From NCBI GenBank assembly GCA_013399855.1, contig VXAY01006827.1:615073-679072 (forward strand): a stretch of DNA of 64,000 bases. Reading direction: 5' to 3'. The notes under the pieces were generated by a model that was given only the letters and a program-made list of their open reading frames with translations, was not told the origin of the DNA and did not search any database. Positions 51,701 to 61,500 of this stretch are shown one piece after another. Every line of letters starts with the position of its first letter. Position 1 is the stretch's first letter. The DNA is from Oxyruncus cristatus (Eukaryota > Chordata > Aves > Passeriformes > Cotingidae). The position numbers and the translations under genes are program-made.

Positions 51701-54700
51701 GTAATTGTTTCCTGTTTTTCTCAAAAGGAAGAGTTTTGTTTTGTTTTTTTGTGTGCTTTGTTCTTTCTGATTCCCAGACTGATCTTGCATTGATTTTTTT
51801 TTTTTATTTTTTTTCTTTTTTTTTTTCCAAACCCTCGTTGTCACTAATTTATGGCAAGGAGTTTTGCTGTCACAGCATTTAGCTGTGACGCCACTGCAAG
51901 ATCTAAGGAGGTGGGAGGTGTTGGGAAGTGGTGGAGGAAGCTGCTCTGCAACTGCAAATACTTACAACAGAGCAAAAGGACTGTAATGAACTCACTGCAG
52001 CATAAGCTATTGCTTGTGTGAGTGTTCTCTCTTCAGGCATGCTGTGGCATGCGAGCTGCTCTGAAATTGCCCCTGGCAATCCCCGTGTACTGATGGGTTA
52101 TCCTGCCTAAGAAGCAATAGAAAAATACATTCTGACAAAGCAGTTTTAGTCTCGTGAAAGCTCTCCAGCCTTCACCAAAAAAAGCACATCAAGCTTTTGG
52201 GTTGTCCTGCTCAGCAGTTAATCAGTCTTAATATAACCAGCTATTTTCAAGGAGCCCGAGAGCTCTGGCAGTGAATGAGTAGTAGTGTGTAAGAGCTTTA
52301 AACCCAGCTATGTGAATGTCTGGGAGAGGGATATTACTTTTCTTCTTACTTTGTAAAGAAAAGGAGAAGGTGAGTTGACTGGAAGAGTGGTGATCCCCAT
52401 GCAGTTCTGTCAAACTCAGTACAGTTGTGTGGGACTGCAAAACCCTCTGAAAAGAAGCCAGCTTCCAGAAAATCCTGATTGTAGTCAGATGTTGAGTTCT
52501 GTTGTTCTGTGAGTGTTCTTGTAACCCCTCTCTGCCAGAAGCACCTTGTACCTGGTCTTTCACAAAAGGTTTGCTGCTTCTCAGTGCTCCACCAGAGCTG
52601 AAGAGACAGCTCACATAATCTGATTTTCCTTCATCTACACTTCCACCTAGTCTGGCATTGTTCAGAATATTGCAGGTATGCAAAGTGACTGAATGTCACT
52701 TTTCTTCCCTCTAACTGCTGTTTCCTGGCTGTTTTGGTGGTGCTGCAGCTCGTCCACCTGACCTGAGTGTAACCTCCCTGGTGAGAAGGCCTTCAGTGAG
52801 AAATCATCTCAGAATTGACTTAATTACATCATTTTACTTCCCCTTCCTTTAGTTGGCCATACCCAGCTTTCAAAATAACTGTGATCACTTGAAGGCAGAA
52901 TAATTCATTAATTTGGGTCAGGCTTTAGATGGGTGGAGAGGAATGCTTTAAACTGTAACATCTGGATTTTTATATTATCACAAGTGCTTCGAATTTGAAT
53001 ATTCCCAGATCCAAAGACAAACTTCTGACCAGTTTTTTTTTTTTTTTTTTTTAAATCTCTTTCCAGATTGGTCGGTCAACAGAGAGCCCTATAGACTTTG
53101 TAGTAACAGATACAGTTCCTGGAAGTCAGAGTAATTCAGATACACAGTCTGTGCAGAGCACTATATCAAGGTTTGCCTGCAGAATCATATGTGAACGTAA
53201 CCCTCCTTTCACAGCAAGAATATATGCTGCAGGATTCGACTCCTCGAAAAACATTTTCCTTGGGGTAAGGAAACTTCTTCTCTCCCCTAAAAGTTCAGTT
53301 CAGGCTCATTTTAAAATTAATTCACAGCTCCACTTCAGACAGATTAAAGTTATCCTTGATGTAATTTGTTCTAGGAGAAAGCTGCGAAGTGGAAGACATC
53401 AGATGGGCAAATGGATGGACTAACAACAAACGGAGTTCTTGTTATGCATCCTCGTAATGGATTCACAGAGGACTCCAAGCCAGGGGTGTGGAGAGAGATC
53501 TCTGTGTGTGGGAATGTGTTCAGCCTCCGTGAAACCAGATCGGCTCAGCAGAGGGGAAAAATGGTGAGAGTAGTGACCAGTGTTTTATGCAACCTGTTCA
53601 ACGTGGATAGAGCCCAGAGTGATAAATGGGCATAGAGCTGGAATCTGCTCTAATTCAGTGTAGTTGTCACCTCTGCAATTAGTTACACTGACTTCTATGT
53701 GTCTTGTCTTCATGCACAAAGGTGTCTTGCTCAACCTGAATTACTGAGTTTATCTGCTAACTAGCACTTAATTGCACATCTAGACTGCTCTTCTAAATTG
53801 AGTTGCCAGTCTAATATGCACTTCGGCAAACTGTCCTAGTCCTGTGCACATTTTAAAGAGTATTTTTCTGATTGTCCCTCTTGAGTTTATGTTTTGAAGG
53901 TTTTCCCACTTTTCGTTTTTTTATAGAATAATAAAGAATAATTATGATTTTGTTGGATATTAATTCCCACCTTTGCATCCTGAGTTTTCCCCTCTCTCTT
54001 GTTTACAAAGCTTCGGTGATATTTTCAGGAGATAATTGGTTTGGGGATCTCTCAGCAAAAAGAAATGCTACACTGAACACTTTCAGTGAAGTATTTAGCT
54101 TGGAGTACTAACAGGTGACTTTCTGGAGGAGGGGAAGGCCATGTGTAAAGGTGTGCTTGAAGAAAACAGTGTAAAATAGGATGGAGGACTAGAGAAGGCT
54201 TGTGCCATTCCTCAACTGAAGTAGCATAGTTGGGAGTGCTCGAGGTAAGGATGGGGTTGAGAGGAGTTGTTAAGATTGGAGAGGGGCTTTTCATGACTTA
54301 ATGTGGTCTATTTTAATGCACACATTGATCTATTAAGATTTTGGGATGGGGTTTTTTTTCCAGGAAAAAAAAAAAGGAGAGAGAGAAGCTGATACTGGGC
54401 TCTCCGTGGGCATCTTATATAGACAAGTCAGGAACTGCTCGAAGCTTTGTCTGGACCTTCCAGGCAGATTTGTATTATGGCAGTGCGTGATGTTCCTCTT
54501 CAGGTACCCTTAGGTGACACCTCTCTCTGTCTCTGTCCACCACAAGGTTGAGAACGAAACGAACCAGCTCCAGGATGGGTCTCTGATCGACCTGTGCGGG
54601 GCGACGCTGCTGTGGCGCACGGCGGAGGGGCTGTCCCGCACCCCGACCGTCAAGCACCTGGAGGCCCTGAGGCAGGAGATCAACGCAGCCAGGCCCCAGT

Positions 54701-55113
54701 GCCCCGTGGGCTTTAACACCTTGGCCTTCCCCAGCATGAAAAGGAAAGATGTTGTAGACGAAAAGCAGCCGTGGGTGTACCTGAACTGTGGCCACGTGCA
54801 CGGCTACCATAACTGGGGAAACAAGGAGGAGAGAGACGGCAAGGACCGCGAGTGCCCCATGTGCCGCTCCGTCGGCCCCTACGTGCCGCTGTGGCTCGGG
54901 TGCGAGGCGGGCTTTTATGTGGATGCCGGACCTCCAACTCACGCCTTCAGCCCCTGCGGACACGTGTGCTCGGAAAAGACAACTGCATATTGGTCCCAAA
55001 TCCCTCTCCCTCACGGTACTCACACTTTCCACGCAGCCTGTCCCTTCTGTGCCCATCAGCTGGCTGGTGAGCAGGGCTACATCAGACTCATTTTCCAAGG
55101 ACCTCTTGACTAA
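48691..55113 (+). CDS. PELI1: Pellino-1 E3 ubiquitin-protein ligase, complete coding region in six exons
   Basis: The join 48691-48761, 49276-49405, 50968-51069, 53067-53264, 53375-53563 and 54547-55113 encodes 418 residues, the human length as I recall it. Family role: RING-type E3 that binds phosphorylated IRAK proteins and attaches Lys63-linked and other ubiquitin chains in TLR/IL-1R and TRIF-RIPK1 signalling; in mammalian T cells it acts on c-Rel. Residues about 13-275 form the FHA-with-wing domain, with the phosphothreonine-binding Arg104 and Thr185-Asn186 present. The C-terminal CHC2CHC2 RING-like set is complete: Cys311, His313, Cys333, Cys336, Cys367, His369, Cys395, Cys398. Phospho-acceptor positions known in mammals (Ser76, Ser78, Thr80, Ser82, Thr288, Ser293) are kept. 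No frameshift or missing exon is seen. PELI2 is excluded by the N-terminus (MFSPDQENHPSKAP) and the C-terminal GPLD. Confidence 0.97.
48762..49275 (+). other. PELI1: PELI1 intron 2
   Basis: A 514-bp GT-AG intron (gtaagtg ... tttgatag). It holds no repeat or other feature that I recognise. Confidence 0.9.
49276..49405 (+). CDS. PELI1: PELI1 coding exon 2
   Basis: Encodes residues 24-67, including YNGSLPNGDRGRRKSRFAL and the end IACTPQAAK. This is the first part of the FHA/wing fold with the basic RGRRKSR stretch. The donor is aag|gtaagc; the exon ends in phase 0. Confidence 0.96.
49406..50967 (+). other. PELI1: PELI1 intron 3
   Basis: A 1,562-bp GT-AG intron. A (TA)n/(TAGA)n short tandem repeat lies at 50875-50901, about 65 bp before the acceptor. 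I see no other recognisable feature. Confidence 0.9.
50875..50901. repeat. (TA)n-(TAGA)n short tandem repeat
   Basis: An alternating TA block grades into four to five TAGA units close to the 3' end of intron 3. Probably polymorphic. Confidence 0.85.
50968..51069 (+). CDS. PELI1: PELI1 coding exon 3
   Basis: Encodes residues 68-101 (AISNKDQHSISYTLSRAQ... ending DMFQ). It carries the Ser76/Ser78/Thr80/Ser82 cluster that is phosphorylated by IRAK and related kinases in mammals. It is phase 0 at both ends, with acceptor ccatag and donor cag|gtatgtg. Confidence 0.96.
51070..53066 (+). other. PELI1: PELI1 intron 4
   Basis: A 1,997-bp GT-AG intron. It contains T-rich tracts at about 51797-51828 and a T run at 53033-53052 that forms the polypyrimidine tract just upstream of the acceptor. 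No transposon or further exon is recognised. Confidence 0.88.
53067..53264 (+). CDS. PELI1: PELI1 coding exon 4
   Basis: Encodes residues 102-167, from IGRSTESPIDFVVTDTVPG through FACRIICERN to SSKNIFLG. It includes Arg104, the key phosphopeptide-binding arginine of the FHA fold. It is phase 0 at both ends, with acceptor ttccag and donor ggg|gtaagg. Confidence 0.97.
53375..53563 (+). CDS. PELI1: PELI1 coding exon 5
   Basis: Encodes residues 168-230 (EKAAKWKTSDGQMDGLTTNG ... SAQQRGKM). Thr185-Asn186 of the FHA pocket lie here. It follows a very short intron (110 bp, 53265-53374). By memory of the human protein, Ile is replaced by Val in KPGVW. The donor is atg|gtgaga. Confidence 0.97.
53564..54546 (+). 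other. PELI1: PELI1 intron 6 (last intron)
   Basis: A 983-bp GT-AG intron (gtgaga ... ccacaag), counting the leader intron as number 1. It includes a purine tract with A11 near 54365-54385. No other feature is recognised. Confidence 0.88.
54547..55113 (+). CDS. PELI1: PELI1 coding exon 6 (terminal, RING-like domain)
   Basis: Encodes residues 231-418 and the TAA stop (55111-55113). It carries the end of the FHA/wing region, Thr288 and Ser293, and the whole CHC2CHC2 RING-like domain, including His313 and Cys336, the positions whose substitution is known to abolish ligase activity in mammals. The first two thirds (about 54585-54965) are very GC- and CpG-rich, unlike exons 1-5, while the last part returns to balanced composition. 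Asn233 and Arg261 differ from the human residues as I recall them. Long open frames on the opposite strand here are a by-product of the GC content. Confidence 0.98.
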   Translation, partial: VENETNQLQDGSLIDLCGATLLWRTAEGLSRTPTVKHLEALRQEINAARPQCPVGFNTLAFPSMKRKDVVDEKQPWVYLNCGHVHGYHNWGNKEERDGKDRECPMCRSVGPYVPLWLGCEAGFYVDAGPPTHAFSPCGHVCSEKTTAYWSQIPLPHGTHTFHAACPFCAHQLAGEQGYIRLIFQGPLD

Positions 55114-55142
55114 CACAGGTGTTACCAAGGACTGCAGTGAAA

Positions 55143-55153
55143 CTGATAAGCTA
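55143..55153 (+). promoter_or_regulatory. PELI1: miR-21-5p target site (11-nt match)
   Basis: CTGATAAGCTA is the exact reverse complement of nucleotides 1-11 of miR-21-5p, so it is an 8mer seed site with extra pairing. It starts 30 nt after the stop codon, beyond the ribosome-cleared zone. Repression of Pellino-1 by miR-21 has been reported in mammals. Confidence 0.75.
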
Positions 55154-55924
55154 AGCGATTCTGATTTTTAAACCAACTGTTTTTTCATATTCTCTGGGCT
55201 TTGCTGGTTTGCATTAAGATGAAGAATTTTTGGGGTTTTTTTTGTTACAACGGCTAAATCCCTCTCTGTTGAGAAAAGTCTGGAAATAGTAGAAATTGGG
55301 GGGAGAAGGGGGAGAACTCCTGCTTTTTTTAGTTAATAGCTACTTCTGAAGACGTGAAGGAAGTGTTGTAAGAGTGAACTTTGATGCCTTCCGTTTAATG
55401 GTTTTGAATCACATGCCCACAAGTGTTTGAAAGTTGTTTCATTCTTTTTGTATATGGAGGGTAAATAGTTCAAAGAACATTAGTTTACAGCTTGGATGCA
55501 AACATTGTAAAATATAACGTGTATATTAACTCTTTTCTATTTATCTTTATTATTGAACATATGTAGAATGTTTAGAGAGTAGCATGGTCATAGTGTGTTA
55601 CATCCAGCAGTTGGATGTGTAGAGTAGTTCTGGATGGAGAAGAACGTGAGATGGAAATGGTAGAAAAATCTTTTAATCTAAAATACTGAGTTCTTAGAAT
55701 AGTTAAAATGCTTTTTAAACAAAGCTAATGCAAATTATGATGGCATAAAGTTGTGCTTTAACTGTGTTGAAAGGTAGCTAAGAAGGACTTCTTAAAAATG
55801 TCTTTTTGGTAGGACTGTACTTAAGATCTGGTTATGAGGAGAATACTTACCAGACTCTTTGAATATGCAACTTAGTCTAGATTAAGGATTTTTTTTCTCC
55901 CTTCACGCTAACACTTCTCTTTAT

Positions 55925-55933
55925 TTAGCATTA
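55925..55933 (+). promoter_or_regulatory. PELI1: miR-155-5p target site (9-nt match)
   Basis: TTAGCATTA pairs with nucleotides 2-10 of miR-155-5p, a 7mer-m8 site with two further pairs. A miR-155 to Peli1 to c-Rel axis is known in mouse T cells, so a conserved site is plausible. The sequence match is direct; function in this species is inferred. Confidence 0.6.
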
Positions 55934-56281
55934 GTGACATTTGTGAGGGTTTTTCCAATGTTAAAGTGAACAGATCTGAAAGATGAGGCTTGTTCTGTTC
56001 CTTGCTGTTTGGGGTGGGGGTGAGGGGAGAGGCGGAGACGCTCGGGCACAAGTGTGGGGAGCAACTTGTGACTTGGCCACATCTCCCAGCTTGGGAGGGG
56101 TTTGTCAGGTGGATGCTCTGCCTTCCACCCTCAGACTGGTACGTGGAGGCCTTTACCAGGTGCAAATGCTCATCGAGGCCATAGATGGAACAAAGGTGCA
56201 GCCTGGTACCCAGGAGATGTGTGCCCATGTCCCAGCATCCTTGGGCAGCCGGTCACAATTGTCTGTTGTTGGAGGGAGCTG

Positions 56282-56301
56282 GGGCTGGGCTGGGCTGGGC
56301 T
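56282..56301. repeat. (GGGCT)4 pentanucleotide repeat
   Basis: Four exact GGGCT units inside the probable 3' UTR. It lies in a GC-rich island that differs from the AT-rich remainder. Confidence 0.85.
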
Positions 56302-56833
56302 CAGACCCCTCAGTGTGGGATGCTGTGGTGGGCTCTGGTTAACTGGTCTCTGCTTTCCCCTCCCTCCCCTTCCATTCCCTCCATATCCACCAGAAAAGAC
56401 CAGTGCACTACATGCAGCTTTGCTGCTGACCCACTGTGCTTCAAGGCAAACACACAACCTGACCTTTTTAGGATTGATTTGAGCTTTTTCAGCCAGCTTC
56501 GTACCTTTTTATTTTCCCCCAAAATATGTACTGTATAATTAATTGACAGTAGCAAATTTCTGTACTTTATAGCATAGCTTTCATTTTTCTTTTGAAGCTG
56601 TTCTAAAATTTTCTTGGTTTAAAGAGACCTGTGTTGCTTAGATGTCATAAATTACTTACTTTGACTGTCAATTATTTCTCCATTTTTAAAAAGGAAATTA
56701 TATATATTGTTTGGTTCACTCAGGAAATGCATGTGTCAGGAAACCTGTACTATAAGTTCAGTTAGCTGTCATGTACAAGTAACTGCTGTTACTCCCGTTT
56801 CATAGAAATATAACTGATTTTGACATTTTCCAG

Positions 56834-56839
56834 ATTAAA
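56834..56839 (+). terminator. PELI1: candidate poly(A) signal ATTAAA
   Basis: ATTAAA, the commonest variant of AATAAA, followed within 50 nt by a GU-rich stretch (ctgtattgtagttgttct). Suitable for PELI1 3' end formation. Confidence 0.45.
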
Positions 56840-56966
56840 TGCATTAAGTAATGAAACTTATGCAGCAAGAAATCCCTGTATTGTAGTTGTTCTAATCATC
56901 TTACTCAAACTATAGTATACTGTAGTTTTAATTTTTATTTGCAAATTAATTTATTCAAACTACGTG

Positions 56967-56972
56967 AGTAAA
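56967..56972 (+). terminator. PELI1: candidate poly(A) signal AGTAAA
   Basis: This weaker variant signal is followed by a good GU-rich element (tgtctgtggctttgttt) about 30 nt downstream. Cleavage would fall near 56990. It is an alternative or additional site to the one at 56834. Confidence 0.4.
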
Positions 56973-57880
56973 CACTTTTCAAAAATAGAAATTTGGGATT
57001 GTCTGTGGCTTTGTTTCCAAGAGATGGGCATGGCCCTTCTTTTGTCACCTCAGGTGTCTGTTCTGTGCATGTGGGTTAAGAGCACAGAGAAGCAGCAGCT
57101 GTAAAGACTTTGCACATTTTCCTGGTCATGGCTTTGAATGGTTCTTGTCAGATGTGACCTGTAAACATGTTTTATACTTAGCTGTATGTTAACAAAGGTG
57201 AGAGGTGTTGTTTAAAAGACACAGTTAAATGATCTCTTCCCCGAGTAAGTTACAAATACTGAAATGTGAGCAAAACCTGAACTAAATGTCTGGGCTCCTC
57301 TGAAATGACAAAAGCTCTTGATTCCAACTTCCACAAAATCTGGTTGACACTTCCCTCGCCCTGATCTTGTTGACTATGGGAACGTGAGAAATCAGAAAAG
57401 GACATGATGAAAGCTACATCATGTAGCAGTGTGAGTAACATCCAGCTGAACTGTGGGCACAGACTGAGCAGGGGATGGTAGGAGGAGGGTAGAAAGCGAT
57501 GTACTCAACTGTGTGTTGGAGGCACAGCTGGAGGCTGGTGTGGAGCCAGTGGTGCTGTTGAGTGCAGGCACATCAGACTGCAGAGGGGAAGGAGAGGTCC
57601 ATGCCCAACGTGCAGCCGTCCTTAAGCCTCTACCCCCTTTAAGATGATACATTCTCCTTTCACCGTACTTTCCTCCCCCACCCTCACCCCCGCAAAAAGA
57701 GAGTCCCCATACAAAGGTGTCAGAGCACAACTGGCTGTGTCTCTGGGGAGCGTTAGGCTAAGATCAGCCTTCAGAGCCTGCCCCGTGCTCTCTGCCTGTT
57801 GCATACTTCTCTTGACCCGAGCTGGGCTTGTTAAGCCTGTTTTTAAAGGGGCAGAACATGGGCATTAAAATGCTTGAGGT

Positions 57881-57890
57881 GGGGATTTCC
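57881..57890 (+). promoter_or_regulatory. consensus NF-kappaB site
   Basis: GGGGATTTCC fits GGGRNWYYCC exactly. It lies about 0.9 kb after the probable PELI1 3' end. A single site this short can arise by chance, so its role is only suggested by PELI1 being an inflammatory-response gene. Confidence 0.3.
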
Positions 57891-58554
57891 CACTGTCTAA
57901 AGCAGGATAGCAACGGTTGAGTAGTTGGAGGAGCAAGTTCCATCACTAACTGCAGCAGCTCTGACTGGGGTTCCCTGTTTGAGGTCCACCAGGCTTCTGT
58001 TCTTTTTTGGAACAATAGTCCTCTGTAAACAGTAAAATGAATATCAGACTAAAAGTAAAATGATCCCTTTGACTCAACCAGCTGACTGAAGCACGCTGAA
58101 CTTTAATTTTGGAGCTGGGCGAGGTGCAGGAGGCGCCACTGTGCTGGCTTTGAGACAACCACAGCTCCATTTGTGACAGCCTCCATCAGCCCTTTGCACC
58201 TGCCAAAACCAGCCCCAGGTGGGATCTGTGGCCTTCACCTGGTTTTGAAGGTTTGCTCAACTGGCATGGGTGATGCAACCAGCAGATGGGACGGGGCTGT
58301 TCCCTGGGAGAGCACTGCCGTTAGGAGGAACCGATGAGGGAATGCATGTGAAAATGAAGTTAGGTGTAGGTGCTTCTCTAGCCCTAAAGTTTGTTGAAGT
58401 TCTGCAGAAATGCTTCTGGAAATCAGCAGCCAGTGTTCTGCAGCTGGTTTGTGCATGGCTGCTCCGTCCTGTGCAGTGAGATGTGATTTATTGAACTTAA
58501 TTTGCTCTTCAGCTGTAGGAAATTGCACAGATTTAACAGTGGTAGAAAGAAGGC

Positions 58555-58586
58555 AGCAGCTTGGCACAGCAGCTTGGCACAGCAGC
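58555..58586. repeat. 13-bp tandem repeat (agcagcttggcac, about 2.5 copies)
   Basis: Two full copies of agcagcttggcac plus a partial third (agcagc). A small local duplication. Confidence 0.85.
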
Positions 58587-61500
58587 TGACTAGCAAAGCC
58601 TTTTTGTTGTTGTGGGGTTTTTTTGTTGTTGTTTTTTTCCCCCAGAGCAGCAGTGGGGCAGCCCACTGTGTTGGCTGCCAGCAGGGCAGGAGCTGATGGG
58701 GAGGTTCCTGGGGGCTTTTCCCTGGGTGGGCAGCCTGGCACCAACGGAGCGCTCCAGTTCCTTGGCCAACTCGGCCATCGGATTGGAGCAGTCCCAGGTG
58801 CACCTGGTGTGGCTCTGAGCTGTGTGGTGCAGGCTGTGGGTGAGCTGGTCTAATCCCGTCTCTGCTAGGCCTGTTACACCTGCGAGAATGAGCCTGGTCT
58901 CCTGGAAGGTTTGACACCGTGATGGAGTCACCTCAGGTGACTCCCGTGTTTGAAGGTGCTCTGCAAATCTCGTAATGATCCTGCCGTGCCGTGCTTGATC
59001 TCCTTCTGAAGTGACACTTTCCAGGCTCCGTTCTAAAAATATATTTCCAGTTTTGCAATATAAATCTATCATCGTGACTACAGCTATTTGCACGCTGTCT
59101 TTCAGCCTGGATTAGACCTGGTTGCTGTTGGATTAGACCACATTTCCTGGTTCTAGTCTTGCCTCATCCCTTTTCTGTAAAAACGCTGGCAAAGCTTGTC
59201 TATTTTTAATTGTAGCACTTGGCTTTAACCAAGGGCTGTGATCATCTTAGAAATGCAGTTTCTAAGGCTCCTTTGTGGCTGCAGGAGATCACTCAAACAA
59301 GTGCTGTTGTGCATCCTATGAAGAAGATCTGGAAAAGCATCTCTACGGGAGCTGCGATGGTTCCTGGGATGTGGGTCAGGGGCTCTTTGGCAAGTGTGGT
59401 CTCTGCAGGGGCAGCAGCAGACCTTGCCCCTTCCCAGGTGCTGCTTCCAGGGCAGCAGCAGGAGCAGAGGACCCTGTTTTCTCGCAGAGAACAGCACTAC
59501 GTTGCTGTGCTGTTGGGAGCAGTATCCCATGGAAACGTAGCTGGTGACAAGCTGAGCCGGGGAAACACCGACGGGTGCGCAAGAAACAGCCGCCTCCTTC
59601 AGCTGTGCCACGTGCTACTGGTTGTTGGTCTGGTCTGGTCCCATCTCCTGTCCTGAAAGCAAAACGGGGGCAGATTTGAAGAGGAGAAAAGATGGGCTGT
59701 TACTCCCTTGAGCCTGAGGCGGGTCTGTGAGAGCAGCCGTCCCAAACACAGCCTGCAGCAGGGCCGGTGGCTTCGGACATGCCTGGGCTTCGGCGCAGCC
59801 TTAGGGAATGGCATTAGCTGTAAGCCCCAGTGGCTGAATCTTCACGTTCCTGCCTTGGACCCCCGTGAGCTGCTGCCCATCCTCCTGCCTTCCATCCTTG
59901 GCAGATGCGCTCCATTAAGCAGCCACAAGGAGCAGGGGACCGCGGAAGCAGGCCCTGTTCACCTTGCGTGGCACAAGCCTGTGTGGGATCAGGTAAGGCA
60001 TCGCCTGGGGCTGTGTTTCCCAAGGCTGAGCTCGAGGGAGGATGAGTAACCAGAGGGAAAGTGCCAGCTCTGGCAGTCAGGAGCTTCCTGCCCACTCCCT
60101 GCCACTCTTGATTTTGCTGCTGTTGTGCCCGGTTCTCTATTCTTGTCCTACTGCCCCTCTTGCTGGGCTGGCAGGAGGGAATGGGAACCAGCACCAAAGT
60201 CACCCTGTTTGCTGACCTGTGCTGTTTGCCTGGCTCTGCTGGTGGGGATGTGTTTGTGGCAGCAGCAAAGGCACCAGCAGGTCCTGGGTTCTGCCATCAC
60301 TGCCTTGCAGGGGCTGAGATACCTCACAGGCGTGCAAATGACCTTAAAGATCAACTCCAAAAGGACTTTCCTGCTGTCAGAGGCAACTCCTTTGTAATTT
60401 GGCAATGCCTGCAATATTGTGATGTTTTTATTTTGAATACTTTGCTGATTTAGTGTCACTAAGCAGCTCTGAGGCAAGAGTAAATTATGAATGTGCTCCA
60501 ATTTCCTTCCTCTACCTTGTCTGTGTATGTAATACCAGTCCTGTGCTGGGATCAGTACTGGAGATCTGCTGCCTTTCAGAAATACAATGAGAGTGCAGTC
60601 CTTTGGAGTTAGAACTCAAGACAGGATTTGTCTATTTTTCCCTGTTGTAGTGGAAAGGTCTCATGAAAAGGCTTTCCCTCTACAGCCCTTGCAGAGTGCA
60701 CACCGGACTCCTGAGGGTTCCCCAGGAGCACCACACGAAGCAGGAACAGCACAGAGAGGGGAGGGAGGAAATGGTCGTTCATGTTGTCAGACAGTAGACG
60801 TGAGTGCAGTACACAGTTAAATCACTCAGTGGGAAAAGCTTCCTTAGGTGTATTTTTCTTTACCACCAACTCCCAAGATTAGCTGTCTGCTTGTTTGTAT
60901 CTCATTCTGTTGGCCCTTACGTTTGTTTCTGCTTCAAAACATCCCCTCCCCCCCGCCACCAAGAAATTAAATTCACTTTTCTCTGCAAATGTCTTATCTG
61001 AAAGTTTCTGTCATGTTTGCTGTGGTTATGCCTTTTCCCTTAAGTGATTCTACTGAAATATGTGACTTTTAATGGATTGAACCACGTTGTCTGCGCTCAG
61101 GCCCTACAAAATGTATTTTGAGGGTTTTTTTGGTCATCTAGTCTTCAGCTTAGATAGGGTTTCCCTTCAGTCTGTCCTGGAAAAGGCTTGAAACACGAGC
61201 TGGTCGAGGATAAGGAGGGAGCAATGGCTTTCCTGGGCAACAGCTCATGAAGGACGAGGTAAGCCTGTCTCTGGGTTGAAGGGATACACTTCTTTCCCTG
61301 GATCATGCTCAGATTCCCAGCCCCTCCCACTTCCCAGCCCTCTGACACCTGTAAAATTGTGTTTTAATATAACCATCTTAGAAAAGGGATCTACCAGTGT
61401 TATTCCCTTTGGCTGGCTGTAATTCAGGAGGTGGATGAACACGAAGCCTTTAGTGCTTCCATATCTACATCTCTCCACAATAATATTTTTAGCTGATCCC

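Larger units (their letters stand above)
55114..56990 (+). other. PELI1: PELI1 3' UTR (end approximate)
   Basis: This AT-rich tail of about 1.9 kb matches the roughly 2-kb 3' UTR I expect for PELI1. It contains seed matches for miR-21 and miR-155 (listed), scattered ATTTA motifs (for example near 55539 and 55923), and a GC-richer middle (about 56010-56400) with a G-rich run at 56010-56034 and a (GGGCT)4 repeat at 56282-56301. The end is inferred from poly(A)-signal variants at 56834 and 56967; no canonical AATAAA was seen in this stretch. Confidence 0.65.

Noticed and set aside
54475..55128. 217-codon antisense frame over the last PELI1 exon
   Set aside because: It mirrors the conserved sense exon in a GC-rich stretch where stops are rare. 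It has no known homology and no antisense promoter or splice signals.
58235..59093. Overlapping open frames of 160-170 codons on the minus strand
   Set aside because: Three staggered frames cover the same DNA, include Lys/Asn/Gln runs from T/G tracts and match no family; none has exon borders.
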